Part shown: piece by piece, positions 27,727 through 36,488 of the stretch | How positions within the stretch are numbered: position 1 is the first letter of the stretch | How the letters are laid out: every line of letters starts with the position of its first letter | Source: Bacteroidales bacterium | GTDB lineage: Bacteria; Bacteroidota; Bacteroidia; Bacteroidales; UBA932 | Length of the DNA stretch: 64,000 nt | Reading direction: 5' to 3' | Assembly: GCA_017647795.1 (NCBI GenBank) | Contig: JAGCJX010000015.1 | Span: 62,001 to 126,000, forward strand | Translations under genes and position numbers: made by a program | Notes under the pieces: model-generated | What the model saw: the letters and a program-made list of their open reading frames with translations, nothing else | Databases searched by the model: none | What the model was told of the DNA's origin: nothing

Positions 27727-29064
27727 ATGAACTTAAAAGAATTACACAAACGGTTCTCTGCCTCAGAGGGTGTTTCCAAAGACAGCCGAGATACCCGTGG
27801 CAAATTGTACTTTGCCTTACGGGGAGAACGTTTCGATGGAAATGATTTTGCCCTCTCGGCTTTGGAAAATGGAGCGGTTGCTGCCATCATCGCCGCAGAC
27901 AGCACATTTGCCACCGACCCGCAATACGAAACGGAGCGCAAGGAAGGCCGACTCATTCCGGTCGAAGACCCCTTGAAAACCCTCCAAGACCTCGCTCGCT
28001 TCCATCGGAGCCGCTTCCGCATCCCCGTGATCGCCTTGACCGGAACCAATGGAAAGACCACCACCAAGGAACTGATCCGCACAGCCCTGGCAGCCAAATA
28101 CCGCGTTACCGCCACCCAAGGCAACCTCAACAACCACATCGGCGTTCCGCTTACCTTGTTGACAATCAACCAAGACACCGAGATTGCCGTCGTAGAAATG
28201 GGCGCCAGCGCTCCCGGTGAAATCCGTCTGTTGGCATCCATCGCCCTACCCACCTTCGGTCTGATTACCAACGTAGGAACCGCACACATCCTGGGCTTCG
28301 GCTCCTTCGAGGGCGTCAAACAAACCAAAGGCGAATTGTATGACTACCTGCAACGCACCGCGGACACGGCTTTTGTGAATGCCGACAACGAACACCTGGC
28401 GGAAATGGCCCGCATGCGTCCCGATCTCCGCGTGATCCACTATGGAAAACGAATCCAAGGAGCACGCGTTGCTCCGGCCAGCTGGGAACATCCCTTCCTG
28501 CGCCTCGAATTCGACCACGGCCGTATCCTGGAGACCCACCTCATCGGCAACTACAATGCAGACAATGTCCTTGGTGCCTTGGCCATCGCCACTCATTTTG
28601 GGGTCCCGGAAGCCAAAGCTTGGGAAGCCCTTGCCGCTTACCAACCGTCCAACAACCGCTCCCAACTCTTAAAAACAGAAAAGAACCTGCTGATTGTGGA
28701 TGCCTACAATGCCAATCCCTCCAGCATGGCTGCTGCCCTGGACAGTTTTGAAAGCATTGCCTACCCGAACAAAGGCGTCATCCTCGGCGACATGCGAGAA
28801 CTGGGCAATGTATCCGAACAGGAACACCGCAAGCTCATCGAACGCCTCCAAACCATGACCTTGGAGAAAGTATGGCTGGTCGGAACCGAATTTCAAGCGC
28901 AACAATCCGCCTGGACACAAGAAAATAACACGGACAAAATCCGTTTCTACGAAGACATTCAAGCACTGAAAGAAGACCTCCACCAAGCCTGCCCGGAAGG
29001 GATGACCTGGCTCATCAAAGGGTCCAACAGCATTGGTTTGCAAAAGATTGTGGAAGACCTGTAA
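27727..29064 (+). CDS. murF: UDP-N-acetylmuramoyl-tripeptide--D-alanyl-D-alanine ligase
   Basis: MurF adds the D-Ala-D-Ala dipeptide made by Ddl to the UDP-MurNAc-tripeptide in the cytoplasm. The 445-residue protein shows the short N-terminal substrate domain with KDSRDTRGKLYFALRGE, the ATP loop GTNGKTTT (106-113), the central QGNLNNHIGVPLTLL segment and the C-terminal IVDAYNANPSSMAAALD. It is the third gene of the flippase-dut-murF unit. Its stop lies 3 bases from that of the opposing glycosyltransferase gene. Confidence 0.96.
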   Translation: MNLKELHKRFSASEGVSKDSRDTRGKLYFALRGERFDGNDFALSALENGAVAAIIAADSTFATDPQYETERKEGRLIPVEDPLKTLQDLARFHRSRFRIPVIALTGTNGKTTTKELIRTALAAKYRVTATQGNLNNHIGVPLTLLTINQDTEIAVVEMGASAPGEIRLLASIALPTFGLITNVGTAHILGFGSFEGVKQTKGELYDYLQRTADTAFVNADNEHLAEMARMRPDLRVIHYGKRIQGARVAPASWEHPFLRLEFDHGRILETHLIGNYNADNVLGALAIATHFGVPEAKAWEALAAYQPSNNRSQLLKTEKNLLIVDAYNANPSSMAAALDSFESIAYPNKGVILGDMRELGNVSEQEHRKLIERLQTMTLEKVWLVGTEFQAQQSAWTQENNTDKIRFYEDIQALKEDLHQACPEGMTWLIKGSNSIGLQKIVEDL

Positions 29065-29067
29065 CGG

Positions 29068-30072
29068 CTATCGGTCTTTTCGAAGCCGCCACCACTCGCC
29101 AATCAGCGTGGTCCGCGGCAAAACAACAGAAGTCAACTGCTCCGGACGGGTCAGTTGATTTTTGTTTTTGAAATAGTCACGATGGGCCCGCATCACACTG
29201 CGGAAAAAAGCCCACTTCCCGGTCAACAGATACACGGCAGCAATGCCCCAATCCACCACCAAACGAAGGAAAATGCGAAGTCCACGCGTCCGCTCCGGCA
29301 AATTCCTGTACAACATATACAAGTTGTTACGAAAATTCAGATAGAGTTTCCGAGGAGAATTGTTGGGCAAGGTACCGCCTCCGACGTGGTAAATGACCGA
29401 CTCCGGAACTACCCAGACCTGATAGCCCAGGGATTGTACCCGCCAGCACAAATCAATCTCTTCCATGTGGGCGAAGAACAAATCATCCAATCCACCCGTT
29501 CGCTCGTACAAAGCCGTCCGAATCAGGAACGAAGTACCGGAAGCCCAAAAGACCGGCTGCGCCGTATCATACTGGCCACAATCGCGCACCAACGTCGAGA
29601 ATACCCGGCCACGACAATAAGGAAAACCAAACCAGTCCATCAACCCCCCACAGGCACCCGCATGTTCAAAATAGGCAGGGCGAGCGTGGGAACGAACCTT
29701 GGGAGAGCAAACACCGATCTCAGGATGGCGGTCCATTTGTGCCACCAATGACGTCAGCCAACCGTGGGTCACCTCCACATCCGAATTCAACAACAAAAAG
29801 TAATCGAACGTTTCCTCCCAGGCCTGCATGGCCGCAAATGCCCGGTTGTATCCCCCTGTAAAACCATAATTCTTATCGAAGAGAATGAGGCGAACCTGCG
29901 GGTATGCCTGCTGGAGCCATGCGACGGATCCGTCCGCAGAGCCATTGTCAGCCACGACCAACGTGGCCATCCCGGTGTGGATCTCCTCGGTACGTTCCAG
30001 AATTACAGGCAGAAACTGCTGCAAGAAATGCAGGCCGTTCCAGTTCAAGATGACGATTGCAGTTGTTCCCAT
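29068..30072 (-). CDS. Family 2 glycosyltransferase
   Basis: A 334-residue GT-A type inverting glycosyltransferase, similar to the WsaF/rhamnosyl and beta-glucosyl transferases that build cell-surface glycans. It begins with AIVILNWNGLHFLQQ, has the nucleotide-sugar motif VVADNGSADGS, the metal-binding LLLNSDVE (DxD-like) and later GLDDLFFAHMEEIDLCWR with the catalytic base region. A C-terminal hydrophobic segment (about 265-290) suggests membrane attachment. It stands alone, divergent from rpsP. A perfect -7 box TAATTTTG is the complement of 30092-30099. Confidence 0.9.
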   Translation of the reverse strand: MGTTAIVILNWNGLHFLQQFLPVILERTEEIHTGMATLVVADNGSADGSVAWLQQAYPQVRLILFDKNYGFTGGYNRAFAAMQAWEETFDYFLLLNSDVEVTHGWLTSLVAQMDRHPEIGVCSPKVRSHARPAYFEHAGACGGLMDWFGFPYCRGRVFSTLVRDCGQYDTAQPVFWASGTSFLIRTALYERTGGLDDLFFAHMEEIDLCWRVQSLGYQVWVVPESVIYHVGGGTLPNNSPRKLYLNFRNNLYMLYRNLPERTRGLRIFLRLVVDWGIAAVYLLTGKWAFFRSVMRAHRDYFKNKNQLTRPEQLTSVVLPRTTLIGEWWRLRKDR

Positions 30073-30169
30073 ACGACTATCAAGCTTCGGGCAAAATTAA
30101 ATAAAATAATGGTTCCGTGGCACGGACTTTGAAAAAGAATGGAACAGATAGTTTTTTCATAGGTTAGAT

Positions 30170-30208
30170 AAAAAGGGACAATTTTTCTTTGGAGGATTGT
30201 CTCTTTTT
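30170..30208. repeat. Inverted repeat around the rpsP -33 box
   Basis: AAAAAGGGACAAT (30170-30182) pairs with ATTGTCTCTTTTT (30196-30208) with a single wobble, and the loop holds the TTTG -33 box of rpsP. It resembles a terminator but no upstream gene reads into it on this strand, so an operator or a supercoil-sensitive element is possible. Confidence 0.5.
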
Positions 30209-30220
30209 TATTTACCTTTG
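30188..30220 (+). promoter_or_regulatory. rpsP promoter
   Basis: TTTG at 30188-30191, a 21-base spacer and TACCTTTG at 30213-30220 match the Bacteroidota consensus fully. The leader to the ATG is about 57 bases and has no Shine-Dalgarno sequence. Confidence 0.7.
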
Positions 30221-30282
30221 CACGCCTTTTCTCGAGTAGATAAGGAAGTTATTGATTTATTAACTTTTAAAACCCATTTACA

Positions 30283-30828
30283 ATGGCTGTTAAAATTCGC
30301 TTGTCCCGCCACGGTAAGAAAGATTATGCTTTCTATCACGTAGTAGTAGCCGATAGCCGCGCACCCCGGGATGGTCGCTTCATCGAACGCATCGGTACTT
30401 ACAACCCCAACACTAACCCTGCAACCATCAGCGTAAACGTTGACCGTGCTTTGGCTTGGTTGAACAACGGTGCGCAACCGACCGACACTTGCCGTCGTAT
30501 CTTGTCTTACGAAGGTGTATTGTTGAAAAAACACTTGCAAGGTGGCGTGAAGAAAGGTGCTTTCACCGAAGAAGTAGCGGAACAAAAATGGAATGCTTGG
30601 AAAGCAGAAAAAGATGCGAAGTTGGCTGGTCGTAAACAACAAATTTGCGACGAAAAGAAACAACTCGTAAAAGCAGGTTTGGAAGCTGAAGCAAAAGTAA
30701 ACCGTGAAAGAGCGGAAGCTATTGCTCAACGCAAAGCTGAAGAAGCTGCTGCTGCTGCAGAAGCCGCTGCACAAGCTGCCGCTGAAGCTGCTGAAGCTGA
30801 AGCAACCGCTGAAAATCCTGAAGCGTAA
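30283..30828 (+). CDS. rpsP: 30S ribosomal protein S16 with long C-terminal tail
   Basis: S16 is a primary-binding protein of the small subunit. The first 80 or so residues are the standard domain ([33 protein letters not shown] is its N-terminal signature region). About 100 further residues form a highly charged helical tail that ends in a run rich in alanine and glutamate. Tails of this type are usual in Bacteroidota S16, total length about 180. It is followed 4 bases later by rimM, the usual rpsP-rimM pair. Confidence 0.96.
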   Translation: MAVKIRLSRHGKKDYAFYHVVVADSRAPRDGRFIERIGTYNPNTNPATISVNVDRALAWLNNGAQPTDTCRRILSYEGVLLKKHLQGGVKKGAFTEEVAEQKWNAWKAEKDAKLAGRKQQICDEKKQLVKAGLEAEAKVNRERAEAIAQRKAEEAAAAAEAAAQAAAEAAEAEATAENPEA

Positions 30829-30832
30829 TCAA

Positions 30833-31339
30833 ATGCTCTCGGCCAACGATAAATTCTTGCCGATTGCACAGGTAATAAAGTCCTACGGCACAGAGGGAGA
30901 GGTCATGATCTCAGTATTCCCTCAGATGCCGGAAGATTTGGACATCCAAGAACCGGTATTCTTCTTTTTCGAAGGATTACCGGTTCCTTTCTTTTTTGAA
31001 TCGATCGATTTCCGGGGCAACCGTGCCCGCGTCAAATTCGAAGGCACTGATTCCCTGGAAGCGGCCGACGAACTGACCAAAATGAAAATATTCCTCCCCG
31101 CCGACCAATTGGAGGAGGAGGAAGACGAATCCATGTTCCTCATCGGATTCACCCTCTACGATGCCACCGAACAACTCCGGGGCACCGTCCAAGACTTGCA
31201 CGACTTCGGTGGCAATCTCTGATTGGCTGTCGAAACACCCGACGGTGAAGAAGCCCTCTACCCCTTCCACGAAGACCTGATCTGTGGCCTTGACGAAGAC
31301 GAAAAAATTCTGATCCTCACCATTCCCGAAGGACTGTAG
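30833..31339 (+). pseudogene. rimM: Ribosome maturation factor RimM, interrupted by an in-frame TGA
   Basis: RimM binds S19 and assists maturation of the 30S head. The frame opens with FLPIAQVIKSYGTEGEV, the family N-terminus, and continues through the first barrel domain. At 31220-31222 a TGA interrupts the second (PRC-barrel) domain after GGN-L; the same frame continues with LAVETPDGEEALYPFHEDL to a TAG at 31337-31339. Without the TGA the protein would be 168 residues, a normal RimM. There is no frameshift, and the stop falls where family members have a hydrophobic residue, so one base change (for example TTA to TGA) explains it. Either a nonsense mutation or a sequence error. Confidence 0.85.
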
Positions 31340-31372
31340 TTTTTTTGTATCTTTAGAATCAAATCCAATGAT

Positions 31373-33010
31373 ATGAAGTTATTCGTTTACTTGTCACTCA
31401 TCCTCACTCTTCTGCTATACGGATGTGATACTACTCTCAAAAGTCAATTGGACGAAATAGAGTCTATAATGGACAAACATCCCCAGGATGCACTCGCCCA
31501 ACTTGAATCAATTGACAAAGATGGCATAGAATCTCAAGCTCTATATGCAAAATACTCCTTACTCAAGTCGATGGCCTATGATAAAAATTTCATAGATATT
31601 TCATCTGACAGCATCATTGCTCCAGCAGTCAGTTATTATAGCAAACATGGATCTGCTGATGAAAAAATGATGGCGTTCTTTTACTGGGGCGTAACATTTT
31701 ATAACTCATATCAATACGACAAAGCATTATCCGTATACACATTGGCAGAATGTCAAATGAATGATGCCTTAAACCCAGCTCACAAGGGAATCGTATATAT
31801 GAGTCTTGCCGATATATACCAGAAACACAACTTACATAGTTATGCCAAGAAATACATAGACAAAGGAATTCGATCATTTGAAATTGCAAATGATCAAGAG
31901 AGATTAAGTGGAGCAAAATTAGCAAAAGCATTACACTACCAACACATACAAAAATGGGACGTAGCAGAATCCATATACAACGAGTTATTCGACGAGATTG
32001 ATTCGCCCGAAGTCACAAAGATACTGCTCTCAAACTTTGCGCTGGTGCAAATTAACAAAACCCCTCCCAACCCGGAGGCAGCCCTAAAATGCTACCAACG
32101 ACTATATACCGAGTATGGACAAAAACTCTCTCTAAATCAAATGGGTCCGTATGCATACACACTAACCCTCTTAGGGATGGATACGACTGCAAGAAGAATT
32201 ATTTCCTCTTATAAAGAAGGATTAGAGCAAGAAAGAGCACCATACGATTACTGGCTTTATAGAATAGCAAGACATCACGGAGACTACTATACTGCACTGA
32301 AAAACTTAGAATATGCAGAAACAGAAAATATTCAAGAGGATATAAAGATATCCAATAGAAACATACCCGAAATACTAGCCAATTACTATCAAAATGAATC
32401 CCACAACAGACTTTCAATAATTCAGTCTCAAAAAAGAACCATTTATCTAATCATCTCCCTAAGTATTGTTCTCGTTGCTATCATAACAATGATTACGCGA
32501 AAACGTCGAATCTATCTCGAACAAGCAATCCAACAGGATCATGAGTTTATACAATTGCTATTAGCTAATGACAAGATAAAGACAACCTCTGTAGATATCA
32601 TTCGTCAGCAGTTTATACAAAGTATTAAACAGCAATTTGAGGACACTGGAAAATTATTAATGAAATTGGAAAAATGCGAACGTAAAGAAGAAATCCGCCA
32701 AATGTCTTTCCATCTACGGTCCATCACTGAGAAAATTCGAAAAGACCGAAGAATGCATGAAGAAATTTCTCGCCTTATTAATGATTCCACAAACAATGCC
32801 CTCGATTATATACTATCCAAAATACACTTTAGCGAACGCGATATACAATACCTATATTATTTCATTATAGGGCTAGACACTCGAATTATTACAAGCTTGA
32901 TGAATACTACACCGAACTATGTATACAAGACGAAGTCCTCAATCAAAAAACGAATTCTTGAACTTGAAGACCCAAGAACCACTACAATATTGGAAATGAT
33001 TACCCCCTAG
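31373..33010 (+). CDS. TPR lipoprotein with membrane helix and HTH-like C-terminus (putative regulator)
   Basis: A 545-residue protein with a lipobox (LLYGC, Cys18), a helical repeat region of TPR type (about 30-345), a membrane helix (356-376) followed by a KRRR-type stop, a coiled stretch (378-470) and a C-terminal segment FSERDIQYLYYFIIGLDTRIITSLM that resembles the LuxR-type HTH. This layout is known for Bacteroidota signalling proteins with a periplasmic TPR sensor and a cytoplasmic DNA-binding end. The gene is AT-rich against its surroundings. It precedes the DUF3244/metallopeptidase operon, which it may control. A weak TATCTTTA may be its -7 box. Confidence 0.75.
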   Translation: MKLFVYLSLILTLLLYGCDTTLKSQLDEIESIMDKHPQDALAQLESIDKDGIESQALYAKYSLLKSMAYDKNFIDISSDSIIAPAVSYYSKHGSADEKMMAFFYWGVTFYNSYQYDKALSVYTLAECQMNDALNPAHKGIVYMSLADIYQKHNLHSYAKKYIDKGIRSFEIANDQERLSGAKLAKALHYQHIQKWDVAESIYNELFDEIDSPEVTKILLSNFALVQINKTPPNPEAALKCYQRLYTEYGQKLSLNQMGPYAYTLTLLGMDTTARRIISSYKEGLEQERAPYDYWLYRIARHHGDYYTALKNLEYAETENIQEDIKISNRNIPEILANYYQNESHNRLSIIQSQKRTIYLIISLSIVLVAIITMITRKRRIYLEQAIQQDHEFIQLLLANDKIKTTSVDIIRQQFIQSIKQQFEDTGKLLMKLEKCERKEEIRQMSFHLRSITEKIRKDRRMHEEISRLINDSTNNALDYILSKIHFSERDIQYLYYFIIGLDTRIITSLMNTTPNYVYKTKSSIKKRILELEDPRTTTILEMITP

Positions 33011-33036
33011 TCCACCCCTTTTTTTAGCCGGTAAGA

Positions 33037-33085
33037 GCATGGTAAGATTTATTTTTATATAAAATTCTTATCATGCTGTTTTTTT
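33037..33085 (+). terminator. Hairpin with T tract after the TPR regulator gene
   Basis: GCATGGTAAGATTT (33037-33050) pairs with AAATTCTTATCATGC (33062-33076) with one wobble and one bulge, and TTTTTTT follows at 33079-33085. It fits a rho-independent terminator. The sequence GGTAAGATTT in its left arm recurs at 33115-33124. Confidence 0.6.
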
Positions 33086-33114
33086 GCATATTACGATTCT
33101 AAAATTTGCCATTT

Positions 33115-33124
33115 GGTAAGATTT
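33115..33124 (+). repeat. Second copy of GGTAAGATTT upstream of the DUF3244 promoter
   Basis: The 10-base word GGTAAGATTT occurs at 33041-33050 and again here, 74 bases apart, with an imperfect inverted copy at 33061-33072. This copy sits about 16 bases before the -33 region of the DUF3244 promoter, so it could be an operator. Confidence 0.4.
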
Positions 33125-33139
33125 TTAATCTGAGAAATC

Positions 33140-33171
33140 ATTGCTCCAGCGGATTGAAGAGTTTAACTTTG
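33140..33171 (+). promoter_or_regulatory. Promoter of the DUF3244-metallopeptidase operon
   Basis: ATTG at 33140-33143 (3 of 4), a 20-base spacer and TAACTTTG at 33164-33171 (full match). The start codon at 33194 lies about 16 bases from the expected transcription start. Confidence 0.55.
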
Positions 33172-33193
33172 TATCGTTTCAAAATTAACTGCT

Positions 33194-33574
33194 ATGTTTC
33201 GTTTCTCAATCTCTATTTTCATTGCTATTGCAACCTACCTTATTGAAATTCCTGCATCGGCTCAAAGTTCAAATCCTATTGATATCCCCCTGCATGGACC
33301 AACTGACACAACAAATACTCGACCGATAAGAACTTCTTCCCCTAAATATACTTGCTCATATGACTTCGAAACAAATACTTTTTGCATTCAATCATTTACA
33401 AACAGTCCTACTGCTGAAATAGAAATAGTAAACACACAATCTTTTGAACGATGGACATCCCACTTACTAGATGAGGAATCTTTCATAAGTATTTCTGGAT
33501 CGACCGGATACTATGAGATCAGACTCTTCACAGAAGATAAAAGAATATACTTTGGATACCTTTTTATAGAATAA
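33194..33574 (+). CDS. Small secreted DUF3244-like protein
   Basis: A 126-residue protein with a signal peptide (core about 4-20, cleavage near ASA-Q). The mature part begins with IPLHGPTDTTNTR and later has YSCDFETN-like beta strands, an IEIVNTQ strand and a final YxIRLFTEDKRIYFGYLFI strand. This is the pattern I know from DUF3244 proteins, small immunoglobulin-like secreted proteins of Bacteroidota. Function unknown. First gene of a three-gene unit, 11 bases before the HExxH lipoprotein gene. AT-rich. Confidence 0.7.
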   Translation: MFRFSISIFIAIATYLIEIPASAQSSNPIDIPLHGPTDTTNTRPIRTSSPKYTCSYDFETNTFCIQSFTNSPTAEIEIVNTQSFERWTSHLLDEESFISISGSTGYYEIRLFTEDKRIYFGYLFIE

Positions 33575-33585
33575 AACCTCGACTT

Positions 33586-35640
33586 ATGAAAAACAATATT
33601 ATCTCGTTATTTATTATTTCCTTATTTACAGCATGTTCACTAGAGGAAATTCCCCAAACCCAGTCTAATTTTACGAGTTCAACCAATACCGTGACGAAGG
33701 CCTCTCCCATATATGCAGAAGGCCAGATGGTCTTGGGATCTAAACTAACCAATCCCTACGCCAGAAATTTGATGCAGGCTGCCTATGATTCTCTATTCCC
33801 CGGAAAACCAATCACTCTTCCTATAACTGATTTATATGTCAGATTCTTACCCCAAGACTCTACTCAGATGAAGAGACTATTGAATGAGGGTCTCGAACTC
33901 TTTGACTATCCTTTGGACCGAGAAATAATTCAGGTTGGACGATATTACAAAGACCCAGAAGTAAATAACTCTCATTATACTTGGCAGTACACAACAGTCA
34001 AACCAGGATATACATTCCCCGCAAATATCAGATATGAGATTCTTGAATCTTGTTATATTCCCGATAATGCCATTATTCGTTCCAACGAAGATTTCTCTGC
34101 GCTTGATCTCGAACGCAAAGCTTTTCAACTAGCTGGCCTAGACAGCATGTGGATTGAGCCAAATTCCCGCGCAGCTGCACGACCTTCTGGTCGTTTTACG
34201 GTTACAAATACAGAAAATGGACAAAATGAAGGTATCAAGGGAGTAAAAGTGCGAATACATAATGTAATAAAATGGGATACGACCTATACAAACTACGCAG
34301 GATTCTATCAAGCGAACAAAGAATACCGAACCAACGTACATTATGCCTTAATCTTTGAGAATAGTACAAACTTTTCTATATTTGAGAGTTTAGCAACAAT
34401 CTTCAGAGCCAACCACAGAATGGGTTTCCACTCCAACAATGGCTATAGCAAGAATATAGGAACGGATAATGATGCTTGGCATGTTGCTACAATTAATAAT
34501 GCCGGATATGAGTACTACGCGTCATGCAGAAGAAACAATATCTTAACCCCTCCAAACAATCTGACGATTTACAATTCAAATTGGGATTTTCTAAATTACA
34601 ATGGCGCTCCCATGTTGGGGCATATTATCGATCTTCAACCTCAAATTGGACATTCATTTGCCCGATTTATAACCACTTTTGTAGGAAGTCTATTAGACGA
34701 TATCATCTACATGCTTCAGATGAATCCAGACATCATTGTTTATATTGAGAATAAAAATGATACTAGAAGCATATACTCGTTACTTTTCCATGAATTATCT
34801 CATGCATCACATTTCTCTCAAGCAGGAGCTGCAAATTGGTGCCGATATATTACATACATCTGTGATGCCGCGTCTCATCAGGATGATTGCTACGGAGATG
34901 GAACTCTCACCGATGCGGGTGTATGTGAAGTAGGTGAGATGTGGGGATACTTTCACGAAGATGCAATGACTTTTAACTATTTTGATGGAGGTGTTCAAGA
35001 GAAATCTCCCTCATCCGTAGATCATTGGTTTGAACCAGGAATTCACTCCCTATATGCATTATATCAAGACAATATCTTGTCAACAACCGACATTTTTAAT
35101 TCACTCACTCCTGATGTCGATACCCGAGATAAGTTTCAGGCAAAACTAAAGTTGCTAAATCCCGAACTATCCAAACACATTGATATATCCTTTGCAGAAA
35201 ATGGAATCTACTCCGCATTAGGAGAGTGGATAATTGTCAACCGTAGCGGAGAGAAGATCTATTTAAACTTGGAACGAGATAAACGGCCTATACCTACAAC
35301 AAGTACTCCGATTGGAAGAATAGGCATCCCTATTGACACGACTAATTTTAAGCCAGCACTGTTCAGTGGTAAAGCCATTGAACCAAACGACTCTCTTATC
35401 ATTGCCATCTACCCAGACGCACAAGTAGGAGCTATAAACAATAGTCACCTATGGACAAAGAGTGAGATATGCCCGACTCAAGTAACGCTAGCAGATAACC
35501 TCGGTACAATCTTCCTAAAAGAAACGCCTCAGAGTCTAACAAAGAAATTCTTTAACCAAAGCAATTGGACCCCGGATAACACAACAGCATGGAACAAGAT
35601 GAGATGGATGTTCATTGTGAACCCGGAAGACATTCAATAA
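33586..35640 (+). CDS. Large surface lipoprotein with a HExxH zinc-peptidase motif
   Basis: A 684-residue lipoprotein (lipobox FTAC, Cys17). Residues about 215-245 look like a carboxypeptidase-regulatory-type beta domain (GIKGVKVRIHN...). The probable catalytic site is HELSH at 402-406 with a glutamate some 45 residues on (CEVGE, E448/E451) as third zinc ligand, the gluzincin spacing. Several cysteines cluster nearby (419, 426, 435, 447) and may form disulfides. The C-terminal 130 residues are beta-rich. I do not recognise the family; a secreted protease is inferred. AT-rich, in one operon with the DUF3244 gene and the outer-membrane-type gene. Confidence 0.7.
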   Translation: MKNNIISLFIISLFTACSLEEIPQTQSNFTSSTNTVTKASPIYAEGQMVLGSKLTNPYARNLMQAAYDSLFPGKPITLPITDLYVRFLPQDSTQMKRLLNEGLELFDYPLDREIIQVGRYYKDPEVNNSHYTWQYTTVKPGYTFPANIRYEILESCYIPDNAIIRSNEDFSALDLERKAFQLAGLDSMWIEPNSRAAARPSGRFTVTNTENGQNEGIKGVKVRIHNVIKWDTTYTNYAGFYQANKEYRTNVHYALIFENSTNFSIFESLATIFRANHRMGFHSNNGYSKNIGTDNDAWHVATINNAGYEYYASCRRNNILTPPNNLTIYNSNWDFLNYNGAPMLGHIIDLQPQIGHSFARFITTFVGSLLDDIIYMLQMNPDIIVYIENKNDTRSIYSLLFHELSHASHFSQAGAANWCRYITYICDAASHQDDCYGDGTLTDAGVCEVGEMWGYFHEDAMTFNYFDGGVQEKSPSSVDHWFEPGIHSLYALYQDNILSTTDIFNSLTPDVDTRDKFQAKLKLLNPELSKHIDISFAENGIYSALGEWIIVNRSGEKIYLNLERDKRPIPTTSTPIGRIGIPIDTTNFKPALFSGKAIEPNDSLIIAIYPDAQVGAINNSHLWTKSEICPTQVTLADNLGTIFLKETPQSLTKKFFNQSNWTPDNTTAWNKMRWMFIVNPEDIQ

Positions 35641-35660
35641 TCAATAATCTATAATCAATT

Positions 35661-36470
35661 ATGAAACATCCTTTGATTCTCTCTTTTTGTTTCATTGTCG
35701 CACTATTATGTGCTCCCAACAACATATGGGGACAATTTGCAGTACCGGTTCAACCGGAATCGAAAACGATTCAAACTTTGGACTTTGAATCCAACCAGCA
35801 GGAACAATCGCAGACCCAATTTGCAGGAAACTCCCTGTTGACCATCGGCCAGACATTGACAAGCATTGGAATCATGTCCATGATTTCCAATGGCCCTCTC
35901 ACGCCTTTCATTATGATTGGAGGCAAAATTTCTCGCCAACAAAAAACCAGGATGGAGACATTCCTGTTGACCGACTTCGGCGCTCTATTAGCCGGTATTC
36001 CCATCTGGATCATAGGGACACGCCTGGAGAAACACCCCGATGGCAAACAATATTTGGGAGACCCGAAGGGATTTGGACTCCGGGTGGATCTCGCAGCAAA
36101 TGTAAGTCCCGTATTGGGCGTAGACTGCATTGCTGGCTATCACTTCGGCCCGTATGTCTTTGCCGGTGGAGGCGTGGGCTTCCGTACGATCGACGGCCTC
36201 GCCATTCCAGTCTTTACAGACCTTCGCGTGACCTGCTCTCCCAAAAGGGTTGCCCCCTTTATCGGATTAAAGGCCGGCTTGTCCTATTACGACGAACAAA
36301 CTGCACAGAAAAACCCCTACTTTGACGCATTTTTCAGTCTCAGTCTGGGTACCCGCATCCGACACAGACACAATGACTGTAGCCGCGGAGACTGGTGGTT
36401 TGCCAGTGTTACCGAATACTCTCCTATCTGCGGTCTCAACAGCGGGCTGCAAATCAGCTATTCTTTCTAA
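35661..36470 (+). CDS. Outer-membrane-type beta protein, homologue of the gene at 23.3 kb
   Basis: A 269-residue exported protein with a signal peptide (core about 5-22, cleavage near IWG-Q), hydrophobic stretches around 57-80 and 102-118, and a beta-rich C-terminal half ending in LQISYSF. It shares with the 23278-24054 product the order QYLGDPKG, GYHFGPYVFAGGGVG, PKRVAPFIGLKAG and GTRIRHR. It lies 20 bases after the metallopeptidase gene but its base composition is closer to the chromosome average, so it may be the chromosomal flank of the AT-rich insert. Function unknown. Confidence 0.75.
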   Translation: MKHPLILSFCFIVALLCAPNNIWGQFAVPVQPESKTIQTLDFESNQQEQSQTQFAGNSLLTIGQTLTSIGIMSMISNGPLTPFIMIGGKISRQQKTRMETFLLTDFGALLAGIPIWIIGTRLEKHPDGKQYLGDPKGFGLRVDLAANVSPVLGVDCIAGYHFGPYVFAGGGVGFRTIDGLAIPVFTDLRVTCSPKRVAPFIGLKAGLSYYDEQTAQKNPYFDAFFSLSLGTRIRHRHNDCSRGDWWFASVTEYSPICGLNSGLQISYSF

Positions 36471-36488
36471 ACTAAAAAACAAACGATA

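Noticed and set aside
30208..30774. 188-codon frame antisense to rpsP
   Set aside because: It mirrors the repetitive S16 gene; the phenylalanine- and serine-rich product is an artefact of the alanine- and lysine-rich sense codons.
31220..31222. TGA as a sense codon in rimM
   Set aside because: General recoding is excluded because mreC, mrdA and frr use TGA as their natural stop within conserved overlaps; TGG encodes tryptophan normally.
33586..35640. SusD-like or TonB-linked polysaccharide locus
   Set aside because: The lipoprotein has a HExxH motif and no SusD features, and there is no SusC-type receptor in the window.
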